NCBI GenBank assembly: GCA_028711215.1
Contig: JAQTSO010000002.1
Span: forward strand, 46,696-110,695
Origin: Endomicrobiaceae bacterium
GTDB taxonomy: Bacteria; Elusimicrobiota; Endomicrobiia; Endomicrobiales; Endomicrobiaceae
Direction: 5' to 3'
DNA length: 64,000 bases
Shown here: positions 39,967 through 49,758 of the stretch, piece by piece
Layout of the letters: every line of letters starts with the position of its first letter
Numbering within the stretch: the stretch's first letter is position 1
Notes under the pieces: generated by a model
What the model was told of the DNA's origin: nothing
Database searches by the model: none
Seen by the model: the letters and a program-made list of their open reading frames with translations, nothing else
Position numbers and translations under genes: made by a program

Positions 39967-42558
39967 TTAAGATTTTTTAAATATTAAATCCGTACCTGTT
40001 TTTGTCATATCCGCTTTAATATTATCGCCTTCTGAAAATTCTCCGGAAATAAGCTTTGATGAAAGAGGATTTAATATGTAAGTTTGTAATGCCCTTTTTA
40101 AAGGTCTTGCCCCGAAAGACGGTTCATAGCCCTGTTCGGATATAAAATCTTTTGCTTTATCCGTTAATGTGAGAGAAATTTTTCTTTCACTAAGCCTGTT
40201 AGAAATAGCATTCAGTTGAATATCTATAATTTTTCTTAAATCTTCTTTTTCAAGTCTTGTGAATATTATTGTTTCGTCGATTCTGTTCAAAAATTCAGGT
40301 TTAAAGTGCAGATGTAATGCTTCATCTACCTTCTTTTTAATTTCAGCGTAATCAGAACTTTCCTGTATCCATTGAGAACCTATATTAGATGTCATAATAA
40401 TAACGGTATTTTTAAAATCGATTGTTCTTCCCTGGCTGTCCGTTAATCTTCCGTCATCTAATAATTGAAGCATTATATTGAAAACTTCGGGATGTGCTTT
40501 TTCAATTTCATCAAATAATACAACGGAATATGGCCTTCTTCTAACCGCTTCTGTTAACTGTCCGCCTTCCTCAAAACCCACATAGCCGGGAGGTGCTCCT
40601 ATTAATTTTGAAACGGCATGTTTTTCCATATATTCGGACATATCTATTCTGACAATGTTTTTTTCATCATCAAATAAAAGTTCGGCAAGAGCTTTTGCAA
40701 GTTCTGTTTTGCCCACACCGGTAGGCCCTAAAAATATAAACGAGCCCATAGGTTTATGAGGATCAGAAATTCCCGAGCGGGATCTTCTGACCGCATTTGA
40801 TATTGCAATCACGGCATCATCTTGTCCGATAACTCTTTTGTGCAGTCTGTCTTCCATTTCAAGAAGTTTTTTCATTTCGCCTTCAAGCATTCTGGATACG
40901 GGAATGCCCGTCCACTTACTTACAACAGAAGCTATATCATCATCGTCAACTTCTTCCTTTAACATCTTTTTTTCTTTTTGCAACGAATGTAATTTTTTAT
41001 TTTCTTTTTCAAGTTCACTTTGAATATTGGGAATTTTTCCGTAACGGATTTCAGCAACGATGTTCAATTCTCCGTTTCGTTCTGCTTTTTGTTCATCAAT
41101 TTTAAGTTGTTCAATATTTTCTTTTAACTTTCTTATTTTTGATATAGAATCTTTTTCTTTTTGCCAATGAACTTTCATCGCGCTTGACGAATTTTTAAGT
41201 TTTTCAATTTCAGATTCTATGTTTGCAAGTCTTTCTTTTGATGATCCGTCAGTATCTTTTTTAACTGCCTGTTTTTCAATTTCAAGTTGCATTATTTTTC
41301 TTTCAACGGTATCTAATTCGGTCGGCATTGAATCAATTTCTATTCTCAATTTACTTGCCGCTTCATCAACCAAATCAATGGCTTTATCGGGTAAAAATCT
41401 TCCCGTAATATATCTTGAACTCAATGTGGCGGCTGCAACAAGAGCCGAATCTTTAATTTTAACACCATGGTGCACTTCATATTTTTCTTTGAGTCCTCTT
41501 AAAATGGCAATAGTATCTTCAACGGACGGTTCTCCTGTATAAATTGTTTGAAATCTTCTTTCCAATGCCTTATCTTTTTCTATATATTTTCTGTATTCGT
41601 CTAAAGTTGTTGCACCTATTAATTTAAGCTCTCCCCTTGCAAGTAAAGGTTTTAACATATTACCGGCATCCATGGCACCTTCCGTAGCACCTGCACCGAC
41701 AATAGTGTGTAATTCATCTATAAATAAGATGATTTTGCCCTGAGCAGATTGGATTTCTTTTAAAACGGCTTTTAATCTGTCTTCAAATTCTCCTCTGTAT
41801 TTTGCCCCTGCAATCAATGCTCCCAAATCAAGAGCTATTAATTTTTTATCTTTCAATGATTCCGGGACATCCTTTGATATAATTCTCTGGGCAAGTCCTT
41901 CAACTATTGCAGTTTTGCCTACTCCGGGCTCACCTATCAAAACAGGATTATTTTTAGTTCTTCTTGATAGAACCTGAATGCTTCTTCTTATTTCTTCATC
42001 TCTGCCTATAACGGGGTCAAGTTTGCCTTTTTTTGCCAAATCTGTTAAATCTTTTCCGTATTTTTCCAAAGCCTGATATTTATCTTCGGGATTTTGGTCT
42101 GTTACCCGGTTATTACCCCTGATATCAACAAGTGCCTTTAAAACATTGTCCTGCGTTATTCCGTATTTTTTTAAAATCTTTGTTGTTTCCTGATTATTAA
42201 AACTTACTATAGACAGTAACAAATGTTCGGTTGACACAAACTCATCTTTTAAATCTTTTGCTATTTTTTCAGATACAGAAAATATTTTCTCCAAATCTTG
42301 AGAAAGATAATTTCTTGCGCCGGAAACTTTAGGTTTTGATTCAATTAACTTTAAAATATCTTGTTCAATCAAACTTTGAGTATTTTGTTCCGAAGATGAG
42401 AGTTTTGATATTATGGAGCTTACAACACCTTGATCTTGCTTTAATAGGCTGTAAAGCAAATGTTCAGGTGTAATTTCTTGGTTCCCGTATTGCGTTGCAA
42501 GTTCTTGCATATCAGCCAAAACTTCCTGGGATTTGATCGTGAATTTATTAATATTCAT
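39967..42558 (-). CDS. clpB: ATP-dependent chaperone ClpB
   Basis: Clp N-domain, [51 protein letters not shown], middle coiled-coil, [18 protein letters not shown]. Confidence 0.97.
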   Translation of the reverse strand: MNINKFTIKSQEVLADMQELATQYGNQEITPEHLLYSLLKQDQGVVSSIISKLSSSEQNTQSLIEQDILKLIESKPKVSGARNYLSQDLEKIFSVSEKIAKDLKDEFVSTEHLLLSIVSFNNQETTKILKKYGITQDNVLKALVDIRGNNRVTDQNPEDKYQALEKYGKDLTDLAKKGKLDPVIGRDEEIRRSIQVLSRRTKNNPVLIGEPGVGKTAIVEGLAQRIISKDVPESLKDKKLIALDLGALIAGAKYRGEFEDRLKAVLKEIQSAQGKIILFIDELHTIVGAGATEGAMDAGNMLKPLLARGELKLIGATTLDEYRKYIEKDKALERRFQTIYTGEPSVEDTIAILRGLKEKYEVHHGVKIKDSALVAAATLSSRYITGRFLPDKAIDLVDEAASKLRIEIDSMPTELDTVERKIMQLEIEKQAVKKDTDGSSKERLANIESEIEKLKNSSSAMKVHWQKEKDSISKIRKLKENIEQLKIDEQKAERNGELNIVAEIRYGKIPNIQSELEKENKKLHSLQKEKKMLKEEVDDDDIASVVSKWTGIPVSRMLEGEMKKLLEMEDRLHKRVIGQDDAVIAISNAVRRSRSGISDPHKPMGSFIFLGPTGVGKTELAKALAELLFDDEKNIVRIDMSEYMEKHAVSKLIGAPPGYVGFEEGGQLTEAVRRRPYSVVLFDEIEKAHPEVFNIMLQLLDDGRLTDSQGRTIDFKNTVIIMTSNIGSQWIQESSDYAEIKKKVDEALHLHFKPEFLNRIDETIIFTRLEKEDLRKIIDIQLNAISNRLSERKISLTLTDKAKDFISEQGYEPSFGARPLKRALQTYILNPLSSKLISGEFSEGDNIKADMTKTGTDLIFKKS

Positions 42559-42573
42559 AAAAACCTCCTATAA

Positions 42574-42600
42574 TTGGCACTCATATTATTTGAGTGCTAG
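42574..42600 (-). promoter_or_regulatory. CIRCE operator (HrcA-binding site) upstream of clpB
   Basis: Minus strand CTAGCACTC-N9-GAGTGCCAA versus consensus TTAGCACTC-N9-GAGTGCTAA. Confidence 0.9.
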
Positions 42601-42627
42601 TATATCATAAGAATTTTGATTTGTCAA
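42599..42627 (-). promoter_or_regulatory. Sigma70 promoter of clpB
   Basis: Minus strand TTGACA (42622-42627) -17- TATACT (42599-42604), directly abutting CIRCE. Confidence 0.8.
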
Positions 42628-42650
42628 TTTCAAGTACTTAAATAAAACAC

Positions 42651-42679
42651 TTGATTTTTAAGATTTTGTAATATATAAT
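42651..42679 (+). promoter_or_regulatory. Sigma70 promoter of 32-aa peptide gene
   Basis: TTGATT (42651-42656) -17- TATAAT (42674-42679). Confidence 0.75.
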
Positions 42680-42722
42680 AATAAGGTGTAGACACATGTG
42701 ATATATTTTCGGAGAATATAAA

Positions 42723-42821
42723 ATGAAAAAAGATAAGAAAAAAGTTTGGTCAAAGCCAAAACTTACCAAGATTAAAGTGGAAATAGATTCTGTTATTTCT
42801 GCCAGTGATATGTATTATTAA
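42723..42821 (+). CDS. 32-aa peptide MKKDKKKVWSKPKLTKIKVEIDSVISASDMYY (not in supplied ORF track)
   Basis: Promoter 42651-42679, RBS ggag 42711-42714, ATG 42723, TAA 42819-42821, palindromic terminator downstream. Confidence 0.75.
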   Translation: MKKDKKKVWSKPKLTKIKVEIDSVISASDMYY

Positions 42822-42847
42822 TTATGAAATTCAGTTAAAAAATATTA

Positions 42848-42882
42848 AAATGTATCCACTTTAAAGTGGATACATTTATTTT
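42848..42882 (+). terminator. Rho-independent terminator (perfect palindrome)
   Basis: aaatgtatccacttt/aaagtggatacattt (42848-42877) followed by attttt. Confidence 0.85.
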
Positions 42883-42894
42883 TACGGGCAAAAT

Positions 42895-43230
42895 ATGAAA
42901 ATAGGCATAGATATTGAAGAAGTTAAAAGATTTTCAAAACTTATAAAAGATAAAACTTTCTTGAAAAGGGTTTTTTCAAAAGAAGAAATAGCTTATTGTT
43001 TGTCAAAAAAACAATCATCTCAGCATTTTGCAGTTCGTTTTGCCGCCAAAGAAGCAGTTTGGAAGGCAGTGAACCATCAAAAAAATGTGGTTATTACCGA
43101 TATTTACATAAAAAATGAAGAATCAGGCAAACCTCAGGTTTTTATAAAAAATAAGAAAGTGTCGTATATAGATGTTTCCTTGTCGCATACGGCAAATATT
43201 GTTGTTGCGGTTGCAGTATCATCTAAATAA
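42895..43230 (+). CDS. acpS: Holo-[acyl-carrier-protein] synthase
   Basis: IGIDIEEVKRF, VFSKEEIAYC, HFAVRFAAKEAVWKAV, DVSLSHTANIVVAVAV. Confidence 0.93.
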   Translation: MKIGIDIEEVKRFSKLIKDKTFLKRVFSKEEIAYCLSKKQSSQHFAVRFAAKEAVWKAVNHQKNVVITDIYIKNEESGKPQVFIKNKKVSYIDVSLSHTANIVVAVAVSSK

Positions 43231-43232
43231 AT

Positions 43233-44102
43233 ATGAAAATTCATAATATTTTTAAAAGAGACAAAACAAGTTACAAAAATCATTATGGGCATGTTTTAGT
43301 TGTAGCAGGTTCTTATAATATGCCGGGAGCCGGCATATTATGTGCAAATTCTGCTATTTGCAGCGGAGCAGGACTGGTAACGTTTGCCTTTCCTAAATCT
43401 GCTTATAATGCAGTTGTTAGAAATATCAAACCGGAAATAATGCTGCTTCCATTAGATGACAACAATGGTAAGATATCAATAAAAGCAAAAAAATCAATTT
43501 TAAATTTTATTGAAGATATAAGGGTAAATTCAGTTGTTATAGGTTGTGGTGTCGGACAAAACAATTCAATAAAAAATATAATCAAAAATATAATCAAAAA
43601 ATATGAAATACCGGTAATTATAGATGCTGACGGTTTAAATGTTTTCAAAGGACAACAAAAAAACGGAGTTATTAAAGAATTCAAAAATGCAAAAGCCAAA
43701 ATAATTGTAACTCCTCATCCCAAAGAATTTGAAAGAATATCCGGAATAAAATATATTCAGTCATTCCCCTTAAGAAAAAAGAATGCCAAACTTTTTGCAA
43801 AAAATAATGCTACAATTTGTGTGTTGAAAGGACATAAAACAATTGTAAGTGACGGCAACAGAGTTTATGTAAATAAAACGGGCAATCCCGGTATGGCAAC
43901 TGCGGGAAGCGGAGATGTTTTATCAGGAATAATTTCGGCATTTGTCTGTAATAAGAATGATGATTTGATGCTTAAAGTTGCAACGGCAGTTTACATACAC
44001 GGTCTTGCAGGAGACATAGCTGCAAAAAAAAAGACACAGGTGTCACTTATTGCAAGCGATATAATAGATAACATATCATCAGCGGTTAGGAGAATTAAAT
44101 GA
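43233..44102 (+). CDS. nnrD: ADP/ATP-dependent NAD(P)H-hydrate dehydratase (C-terminal domain only)
   Basis: KNHYGHVLVVAGSYNMPGAGILCANSAICSGAGLVT, IIDADGLNVF, TPHPKEFERI, NKTGNPGMATAGSGDVLSGII. Confidence 0.9.
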   Translation: MKIHNIFKRDKTSYKNHYGHVLVVAGSYNMPGAGILCANSAICSGAGLVTFAFPKSAYNAVVRNIKPEIMLLPLDDNNGKISIKAKKSILNFIEDIRVNSVVIGCGVGQNNSIKNIIKNIIKKYEIPVIIDADGLNVFKGQQKNGVIKEFKNAKAKIIVTPHPKEFERISGIKYIQSFPLRKKNAKLFAKNNATICVLKGHKTIVSDGNRVYVNKTGNPGMATAGSGDVLSGIISAFVCNKNDDLMLKVATAVYIHGLAGDIAAKKKTQVSLIASDIIDNISSAVRRIK

Positions 44103-45268
44103 ATTTATCAGAAGAACTAAAAAATATTAGAAGAACAATCCATCAAAATCCTGAGTTAGGCAATGAAGAATTTAAAACCTCCGCTTTGGTTGAAAAATTT
44201 TTAAAAAAACATAAAGTTAAAACTTACAGATTATGTAAAACGGGGATAGTTGGTGTTTTAGAAGGAACAAAAAAAAGCAGTACAAAACAAAAAACAATAG
44301 CATTGAGAGCAGACTTGGATGCACTTCCTATATGTGAAAAAAATAAAGTTCCGTATAAATCAAAAAACAACGGGGTAATGCATGCCTGCGGGCATGACGG
44401 TAATACCGCAATAGTACTTGGTACAGCGATGTTATTGGCTGAACAAAGAGATCAATTTTCAGGCAAAGTCCAATTTATATTTCAGCCGAATGAAGAAGCG
44501 TCCGGCGGTGCAAGAAGAATGATAGAAGAGGGAGTGCTCGCAAAAAATAAAGTTGATACTATTTTGGGTGTTCATGTAAATCCATGGATTAAAACAGGTA
44601 AAATCGGATTAAAATACGGAGCCATGATGGCAGGGGTTGATAAATTTATTGTTGAAATAGAAGGATTAACCGGACACGGGGCATATCCTCATTTTTCAAA
44701 AGATGCAATAGTTTGCGCATCTCAATTTGTGATGTCCTTGCAAACAATAGTTTCTCGAGTCATAAGTCCGCTTGAACCTGTGGTTGTAAGTGTCGGGGAA
44801 ATATCAGGCGGAGAAAGGTATAATATTATTTGCGGGAAAGTTAAACTTGTAGGAACCGTCAGAACGTTAAATAATAAAATAAGAACAAAAATCAAACAAG
44901 AAATTATAAAAAGACTTGACGGGGTATCAAAAATGTATGATACCAAATATACCCTTGACTACAAAACATTAGGTTTGCCGCTTATAAATGCTGACAGCAT
45001 TGTTGACATATGTGAGAAATCTGCAATTGAACATTACGGGAAAAACAATGTTTGTTTACTGAAAGAGCCGTCAATGGGCGGGGAAGATTTTGCAGAGTAT
45101 TTACAAAAAATCAAGGGGTGTTTTATTTATATAGGAACATCTTCAAATAAACAAACATCATATCCTTGGCACCATGAAAACTTTGATATTGACGAAAAAT
45201 CTCTGGCAACAGGCGCTCAATACATAGCATATACTGCTAAAAAAATATTGAATAACTGCAAAATTTAA
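44099..45268 (+). CDS. M20-family amidohydrolase/peptidase
   Basis: IRRTIHQNPELGNEEF, LRADLDALPI, MHACGHDGNTA, FIFQPNEEASGGARRMIEEG, PSMGGEDFAEYL. Confidence 0.94.
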   Translation: MNLSEELKNIRRTIHQNPELGNEEFKTSALVEKFLKKHKVKTYRLCKTGIVGVLEGTKKSSTKQKTIALRADLDALPICEKNKVPYKSKNNGVMHACGHDGNTAIVLGTAMLLAEQRDQFSGKVQFIFQPNEEASGGARRMIEEGVLAKNKVDTILGVHVNPWIKTGKIGLKYGAMMAGVDKFIVEIEGLTGHGAYPHFSKDAIVCASQFVMSLQTIVSRVISPLEPVVVSVGEISGGERYNIICGKVKLVGTVRTLNNKIRTKIKQEIIKRLDGVSKMYDTKYTLDYKTLGLPLINADSIVDICEKSAIEHYGKNNVCLLKEPSMGGEDFAEYLQKIKGCFIYIGTSSNKQTSYPWHHENFDIDEKSLATGAQYIAYTAKKILNNCKI

Positions 45269-45293
45269 AACGATAAAAATAGAAAGTTGTTTT

Positions 45294-46481
45294 TTATTTG
45301 AAATCTAAATCTGCCATCGGCAGAGGGGTGAGGGTATTTATAACGCTTAAGAATCTAAATCCGTCAATGTCTTTCCTCAAAGGATTAAAACACTGCGCAC
45401 TGAATCTGTCGAAATAATTAGGTTCTTCCAGTATGAGAGTTCTGATTAATTTTTTTGCCAAATCAAGTTTCCCCTGTCTCATAAATTCAAAAGATTTAAT
45501 AAAGTTATTTTCAGGTTTTTGGGAATTTATTGTTTCCAAAGAATTTTCAATAAATTCCAAAATATTGGCAAAATCTTTGTCTTTTCTGATACGATAAATA
45601 AATTTTAAATCTTCCTGGAGAATCTTCAACAGGATATCAAGAGCATCTTTGTCTTTTGCCATTAATATATTTGCTTTAGCTTTAGAATATTTAGCTTCCA
45701 GAGTCGGATAAACGCTGTCTGATAAATTCGCAAGTTCCAACATTTTGTTATAACTTACTAAAACCGGATCAGTCAAAAGTTCCTGTTCTTTAAAATATAA
45801 ATCATTCCCGTTTATCAAATGAACGACGGAATAGTGTAATGCAACTTCAGCAACCATTTTTTTTATATCATATGCTTCTTTTGATTTGCCGATAAGTCTC
45901 GGCGATGTCAATTCCGCCTGCCCGTATCTTAAAGCATTTTTTAAATATTCTTCAGCCTTTTTTAAGTCAACAAGATTTTGTTCGCTGTTATTGCAATACA
46001 GATATATTTTTGCTGCCGCCAAGTTAACAAAAAAATCCGTATCATCCAATTCCAAAGATTTTAAAAACAATTCCAATGCCTTATCAAACAACGACACGGA
46101 AAGTTTATTTATTCCGCTTGAACGATATTCGCATGCCTGGGCGGTTTTTGGATTTTTTTGCGGTTCTCTGAGTTCATCCATATAAGAAAGAATAGCACGC
46201 AAATTTCCGTTAGCAACAGTAATAGTGTCTATCGGTAAACAAAGTTTGTAATCAAAAATATTACCTAAAGTTTCAATTGTATTTATTGTGCTTGAAAATC
46301 TCTGAACGGCACTTTCACCTATTTCATAAAGACTGCTTGAAATTTCGGTAAATCCTTCGGGTAATGTATCCATATATTCCTGAATATGCTTACGTATCAT
46401 AGCATTCGGAGTTGTTTGCAAAATAGAAGGTAAAAACGAATAGTTCAGCCAGTTGAAATCCTTAGCTCTTTGATATGTCAT
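45294..46481 (-). CDS. TPR-repeat protein of unknown function
   Basis: Helical repeats, e.g. ALELFLKSLELDDTDFFVNLAAAKIYLY. Confidence 0.6.
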   Translation of the reverse strand: MTYQRAKDFNWLNYSFLPSILQTTPNAMIRKHIQEYMDTLPEGFTEISSSLYEIGESAVQRFSSTINTIETLGNIFDYKLCLPIDTITVANGNLRAILSYMDELREPQKNPKTAQACEYRSSGINKLSVSLFDKALELFLKSLELDDTDFFVNLAAAKIYLYCNNSEQNLVDLKKAEEYLKNALRYGQAELTSPRLIGKSKEAYDIKKMVAEVALHYSVVHLINGNDLYFKEQELLTDPVLVSYNKMLELANLSDSVYPTLEAKYSKAKANILMAKDKDALDILLKILQEDLKFIYRIRKDKDFANILEFIENSLETINSQKPENNFIKSFEFMRQGKLDLAKKLIRTLILEEPNYFDRFSAQCFNPLRKDIDGFRFLSVINTLTPLPMADLDFK

Positions 46482-46491
46482 ATTTTATTCC

Positions 46492-47343
46492 TCATTTTGA
46501 ATTAATAACTTTATCAATAAAATCAAGTTTTCTTTTAATTTTTATTGAATTTCGAATATCTTTATCGTCAATTACAAGTTTTAAATCCTGCAAAGTTCCC
46601 GTTGCATCATTTAATCTCGATTTTGCTAAAGCTCTGTTGAAATAGGCATAGGTATTGGGTGATATTTCTATTGCTTTATCAAAATATTCAATCGCATCCT
46701 GATATTTTTCTAAGTGAAACAAACACAGTGCTTTGTTATAAAAAAATTTATAACTGGAATTACTGTCAGCCTGATTAAAATAACCTATTGCTTCCTTATA
46801 ATTATTTTGGAGGAAATAGTAGATCGCCAGTTCGTAATATTTATTCTGCGATTTTAATATGTCAATAATGGAACTTTTCTTGCTGTAAATACATGCAATT
46901 TCATAATCTCTTTGAGTTACAAGAGGATTACTTTTATTATTGTAAATATTGATTATGTAGTCATAATGTCTGCCTCTGGTGAGGCTTAAATAATTATCCT
47001 GATTCTTTTTTTGTTCATCTTCCAAATGCCCTTTTTTTTGTGAACTTTTTGCAAAAATTACTACAAGTATACGAATTAACATTGAAAATGCCAATAAAAC
47101 CGACGGAATAGTTGTCAGAGGCAATAAAAGTCCGCGATAATTATGACTGAATATTAATGCTGTCCATATAAGGGAAGCAAATGCTCCCACAAATAAGAAC
47201 AATAGACCTACACTACTGCCGTAACCCGATATATTGCTTCTTGTTTTATATGAATAAATGGAATAAAAGATATAATGTAAAATAAAGAAAAACAGAAACA
47301 TTCCGATAAACAGCGCTATTTTTGTGCCCATAATACCAACCAT
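46492..47343 (-). CDS. Membrane protein with C-terminal TPR repeats
   Basis: Several N-terminal TM helices; NKALCLFHLEKYQDAIEYFDKAIEISPNTYAYFNRALAKSRL. Confidence 0.7.
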   Translation of the reverse strand: MVGIMGTKIALFIGMFLFFFILHYIFYSIYSYKTRSNISGYGSSVGLLFLFVGAFASLIWTALIFSHNYRGLLLPLTTIPSVLLAFSMLIRILVVIFAKSSQKKGHLEDEQKKNQDNYLSLTRGRHYDYIINIYNNKSNPLVTQRDYEIACIYSKKSSIIDILKSQNKYYELAIYYFLQNNYKEAIGYFNQADSNSSYKFFYNKALCLFHLEKYQDAIEYFDKAIEISPNTYAYFNRALAKSRLNDATGTLQDLKLVIDDKDIRNSIKIKRKLDFIDKVINSK

Positions 47344-47421
47344 GTTTTATTTTTAATAATTTATACTCAATAAATGATTATCTCAAATTTTATTTTTTAT
47401 TTCAATAGTTCATTGATTTGT

Positions 47422-47450
47422 TTGACAAAAAGTAAATAAAAAGATAAAAT
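47422..47450 (+). promoter_or_regulatory. Promoter of initiator tRNA gene
   Basis: TTGACA (47422-47427) -17- TAAAAT (47445-47450). Confidence 0.75.
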
Positions 47451-47473
47451 CACTTGCATATTCTGTAATAAAT

Positions 47474-47550
<77 letters not shown>

Positions 47551-47587
47551 TTTTAAGAAAGACAAGGTTTTTATTTTCTTGTCTTTT

Positions 47588-47854
47588 TTATTTTTTATTT
47601 TTGGATAATCTGTAATTCCTGTAATAAATAAAAGTATCTGTTAAAACAAGGCAGAAGTTAAATAGATATAAATAAAAAACCCCGTCAAAATTGTATAAAT
47701 ATTTGTGTAACATGCCTGCCAGATATCCGACCAGAACAATGTAGAGAAAAATTATGCTTTTGCCGGAATTTTCTCTTGATTTATAAGATTTATAAATTGA
47801 AAAAGGCCATGCGCTGGCAAAACACAACAACATTGTAATTTCAAAAATACTCAC
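47588..47854 (-). CDS. PQ-loop/SemiSWEET-like small membrane protein
   Basis: 88 aa, 3 TM; FASAWPFSIYKSYKSRENSGKSIIFLYIVLVGY. Confidence 0.6.
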   Translation of the reverse strand: MSIFEITMLLCFASAWPFSIYKSYKSRENSGKSIIFLYIVLVGYLAGMLHKYLYNFDGVFYLYLFNFCLVLTDTFIYYRNYRLSKNKK

Positions 47855-47867
47855 AATCCTCTCCTAA

Positions 47868-47970
47868 AAGCTGAAGCTGGGAAGCTCAGATGCTTAGAAG
47901 CTGAGCAAAGGCTTTAACGGCAGTTGTTGTTGCTCAGCTTCTAAGCCGCTAAGCTGCTAAGCTTCCAAAT
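47868..47970. repeat. Dispersed AGCTTCC-type repeat, copy 2, with long hairpin
   Basis: Perfect 17-nt inverted repeat gcttagaagctgagcaa (47892-47908) / ttgctcagcttctaagc (47930-47946). Confidence 0.8.
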
Positions 47971-49198
47971 TGGTTCCTGCCAAATAGCCGGTTGAAAATG
48001 CAACCTGTAAATTAAAACCGCCTGTCGGTCCGTCCAAATCTAAAATTTCTCCGCAAAAATACAGATTATCAATTAATTTTGATTTCATTGTATTTTGTTC
48101 TATTTCAGTCAGGGCTATTCCGCCTTTAGTTATAATTGCTTCGTTAATGGGTCTGGTTGATGAGACTTTAAACTTTATAGTTCTGAGTCCGTTAAATATC
48201 TGTTGTCTTTCAAGTTTGCTTACTTCAAAACATTTTTTTGTATGTTTGATATTATTTATCTGCATAAAAGTATCTATTAATTGCAAAGGAAGCAGTTCTT
48301 TCAGCATTTGTCTTACGGGCAAACTGCCAAAATTATTTAATTCTCTGACGAGTCTTTGGTCCAATTGTTTGTCATCAAGGCTTGATTTGAGGTTTATTGA
48401 TATTTCAACTTTTTTATTTTCTTGTAATAAACTGTAAATTTCAGAACTCACTGTTAAAATTACAGGACCGGTCAAACCGAAAATTGTAAATTCCAGTTCG
48501 CCGAAGAGTTTCATTATTTCTTTTTCATTTGCCAAAACAGTTAGTTCAATATTTTTTAATTTTAATCCGTTTAATTGTTTTAAATATGGGCAGTCTAAAA
48601 CGATAGGAACCAAAGCTGGAGTAGGATGGATAACAGTATGTCCGAGTTGTTTTGCAAATTTGTATCCGTCACCGGTTGAACCGGTTTGAGGATAAGATAA
48701 TCCGCCTGTTGCTAAAATATATTTTTTTGCCTTTAAAATTTCTCCGTTTGATAAAATAACTTCTTTTATTGAATTATTTTCTTTTACTATTTTTGCAACT
48801 TCACATGAGGTTTTAATTTTTACTTTATTTTCTTTTGCATATTTTATTAAGGCATTTACAATGCTGTGGGCATCATCGCTTAAGGGAAAATATCTTCCGC
48901 CTCTTTCCAAACGGGTTTCTACTCCATGTTTTTCAAAGAAAGATATCAGGTCGGTATTAAAAAATTTGTTGAAAGTGCTGAATAAAAATTTTCCGTTGCT
49001 GCCGAATTCCGATATAAATTCTCCAAGTTCCGCATTGTTTGTTATATTGCATCTGCCTTTGCCTGTAATTGAGAGTTTTATGCCGGGTCTTGATTTTTTT
49101 TCAAGCAAACAAACATTTAAACCCTGTTCGCCTGCTTTACCGCTTGCCATTAGTCCTGATGCTCCGGCGCCGATTACAATAACGTCAAAGTTATTCAT
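47957..49198 (-). CDS. HI0933/BaiN-like NAD(P)/FAD-dependent oxidoreductase
   Basis: VIVIGAGASGLMASGKAGEQG, SITGKGRCNITN, YILATGGLSYPQTGSTGDGYKFA, DGPTGGFNLQVAFSTGYLAG. Confidence 0.93.
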   Translation of the reverse strand: MNNFDVIVIGAGASGLMASGKAGEQGLNVCLLEKKSRPGIKLSITGKGRCNITNNAELGEFISEFGSNGKFLFSTFNKFFNTDLISFFEKHGVETRLERGGRYFPLSDDAHSIVNALIKYAKENKVKIKTSCEVAKIVKENNSIKEVILSNGEILKAKKYILATGGLSYPQTGSTGDGYKFAKQLGHTVIHPTPALVPIVLDCPYLKQLNGLKLKNIELTVLANEKEIMKLFGELEFTIFGLTGPVILTVSSEIYSLLQENKKVEISINLKSSLDDKQLDQRLVRELNNFGSLPVRQMLKELLPLQLIDTFMQINNIKHTKKCFEVSKLERQQIFNGLRTIKFKVSSTRPINEAIITKGGIALTEIEQNTMKSKLIDNLYFCGEILDLDGPTGGFNLQVAFSTGYLAGTNLEA

Positions 49199-49754
49199 GA
49201 TATTTAGATTTTAAATCCGATAATAAATTATTAATTTTTGAATATAAGCCGGAAAGGCTGTCGGCATCATTAATGAACACAATGTCTGCCATTGAAGCGC
49301 ATAAAGAAACCTGCTGTCCTGATCCGGACACCTGTGATTCTTTTTTCTCAAGTTCTATAAATTTTTCCAACGTTGTCGGATCGCCCGGTCTTTTTCTGGT
49401 TTGCATTCTGTTAAATCTGATTTCTTCCGGTGCATCAACATTTATTAAAACAAAATTCTTTAGAGTTTTTAATCTTTCAACTTCTTTGCTGTGTCTTATT
49501 GAGGTGATACAGTAATTCTTATTTGGTTCAAACTTTTTGATTACCGACTTTGCCAAAACATCGTTGCCTTCATCTTGCCTTAATTTTGTTCCGAAAACTA
49601 TTAAATTTTCTCTGGTCGGTTCAATGCCGGCCTGTTTCATAAGAAATCTGATTTCGTCTGATAAAGAAAAATGTCTGAAGCCGTAATGATTTACAATATA
49701 TTCCGCGACAGTATCTTTCCCTGAGCAATAAGAACCGGTTAATCCTATAATCAT
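49191..49754 (-). CDS. P-loop nucleoside/dephospho-CoA kinase-like protein
   Basis: IIGLTGSYCSGKDTVAEYI Walker A; NVDAPEEIRFNRMQTRKRPGDPTTLEKF. Confidence 0.75.
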   Translation of the reverse strand: MIIGLTGSYCSGKDTVAEYIVNHYGFRHFSLSDEIRFLMKQAGIEPTRENLIVFGTKLRQDEGNDVLAKSVIKKFEPNKNYCITSIRHSKEVERLKTLKNFVLINVDAPEEIRFNRMQTRKRPGDPTTLEKFIELEKKESQVSGSGQQVSLCASMADIVFINDADSLSGLYSKINNLLSDLKSKYHE

Positions 49755-49758
49755 AAGT

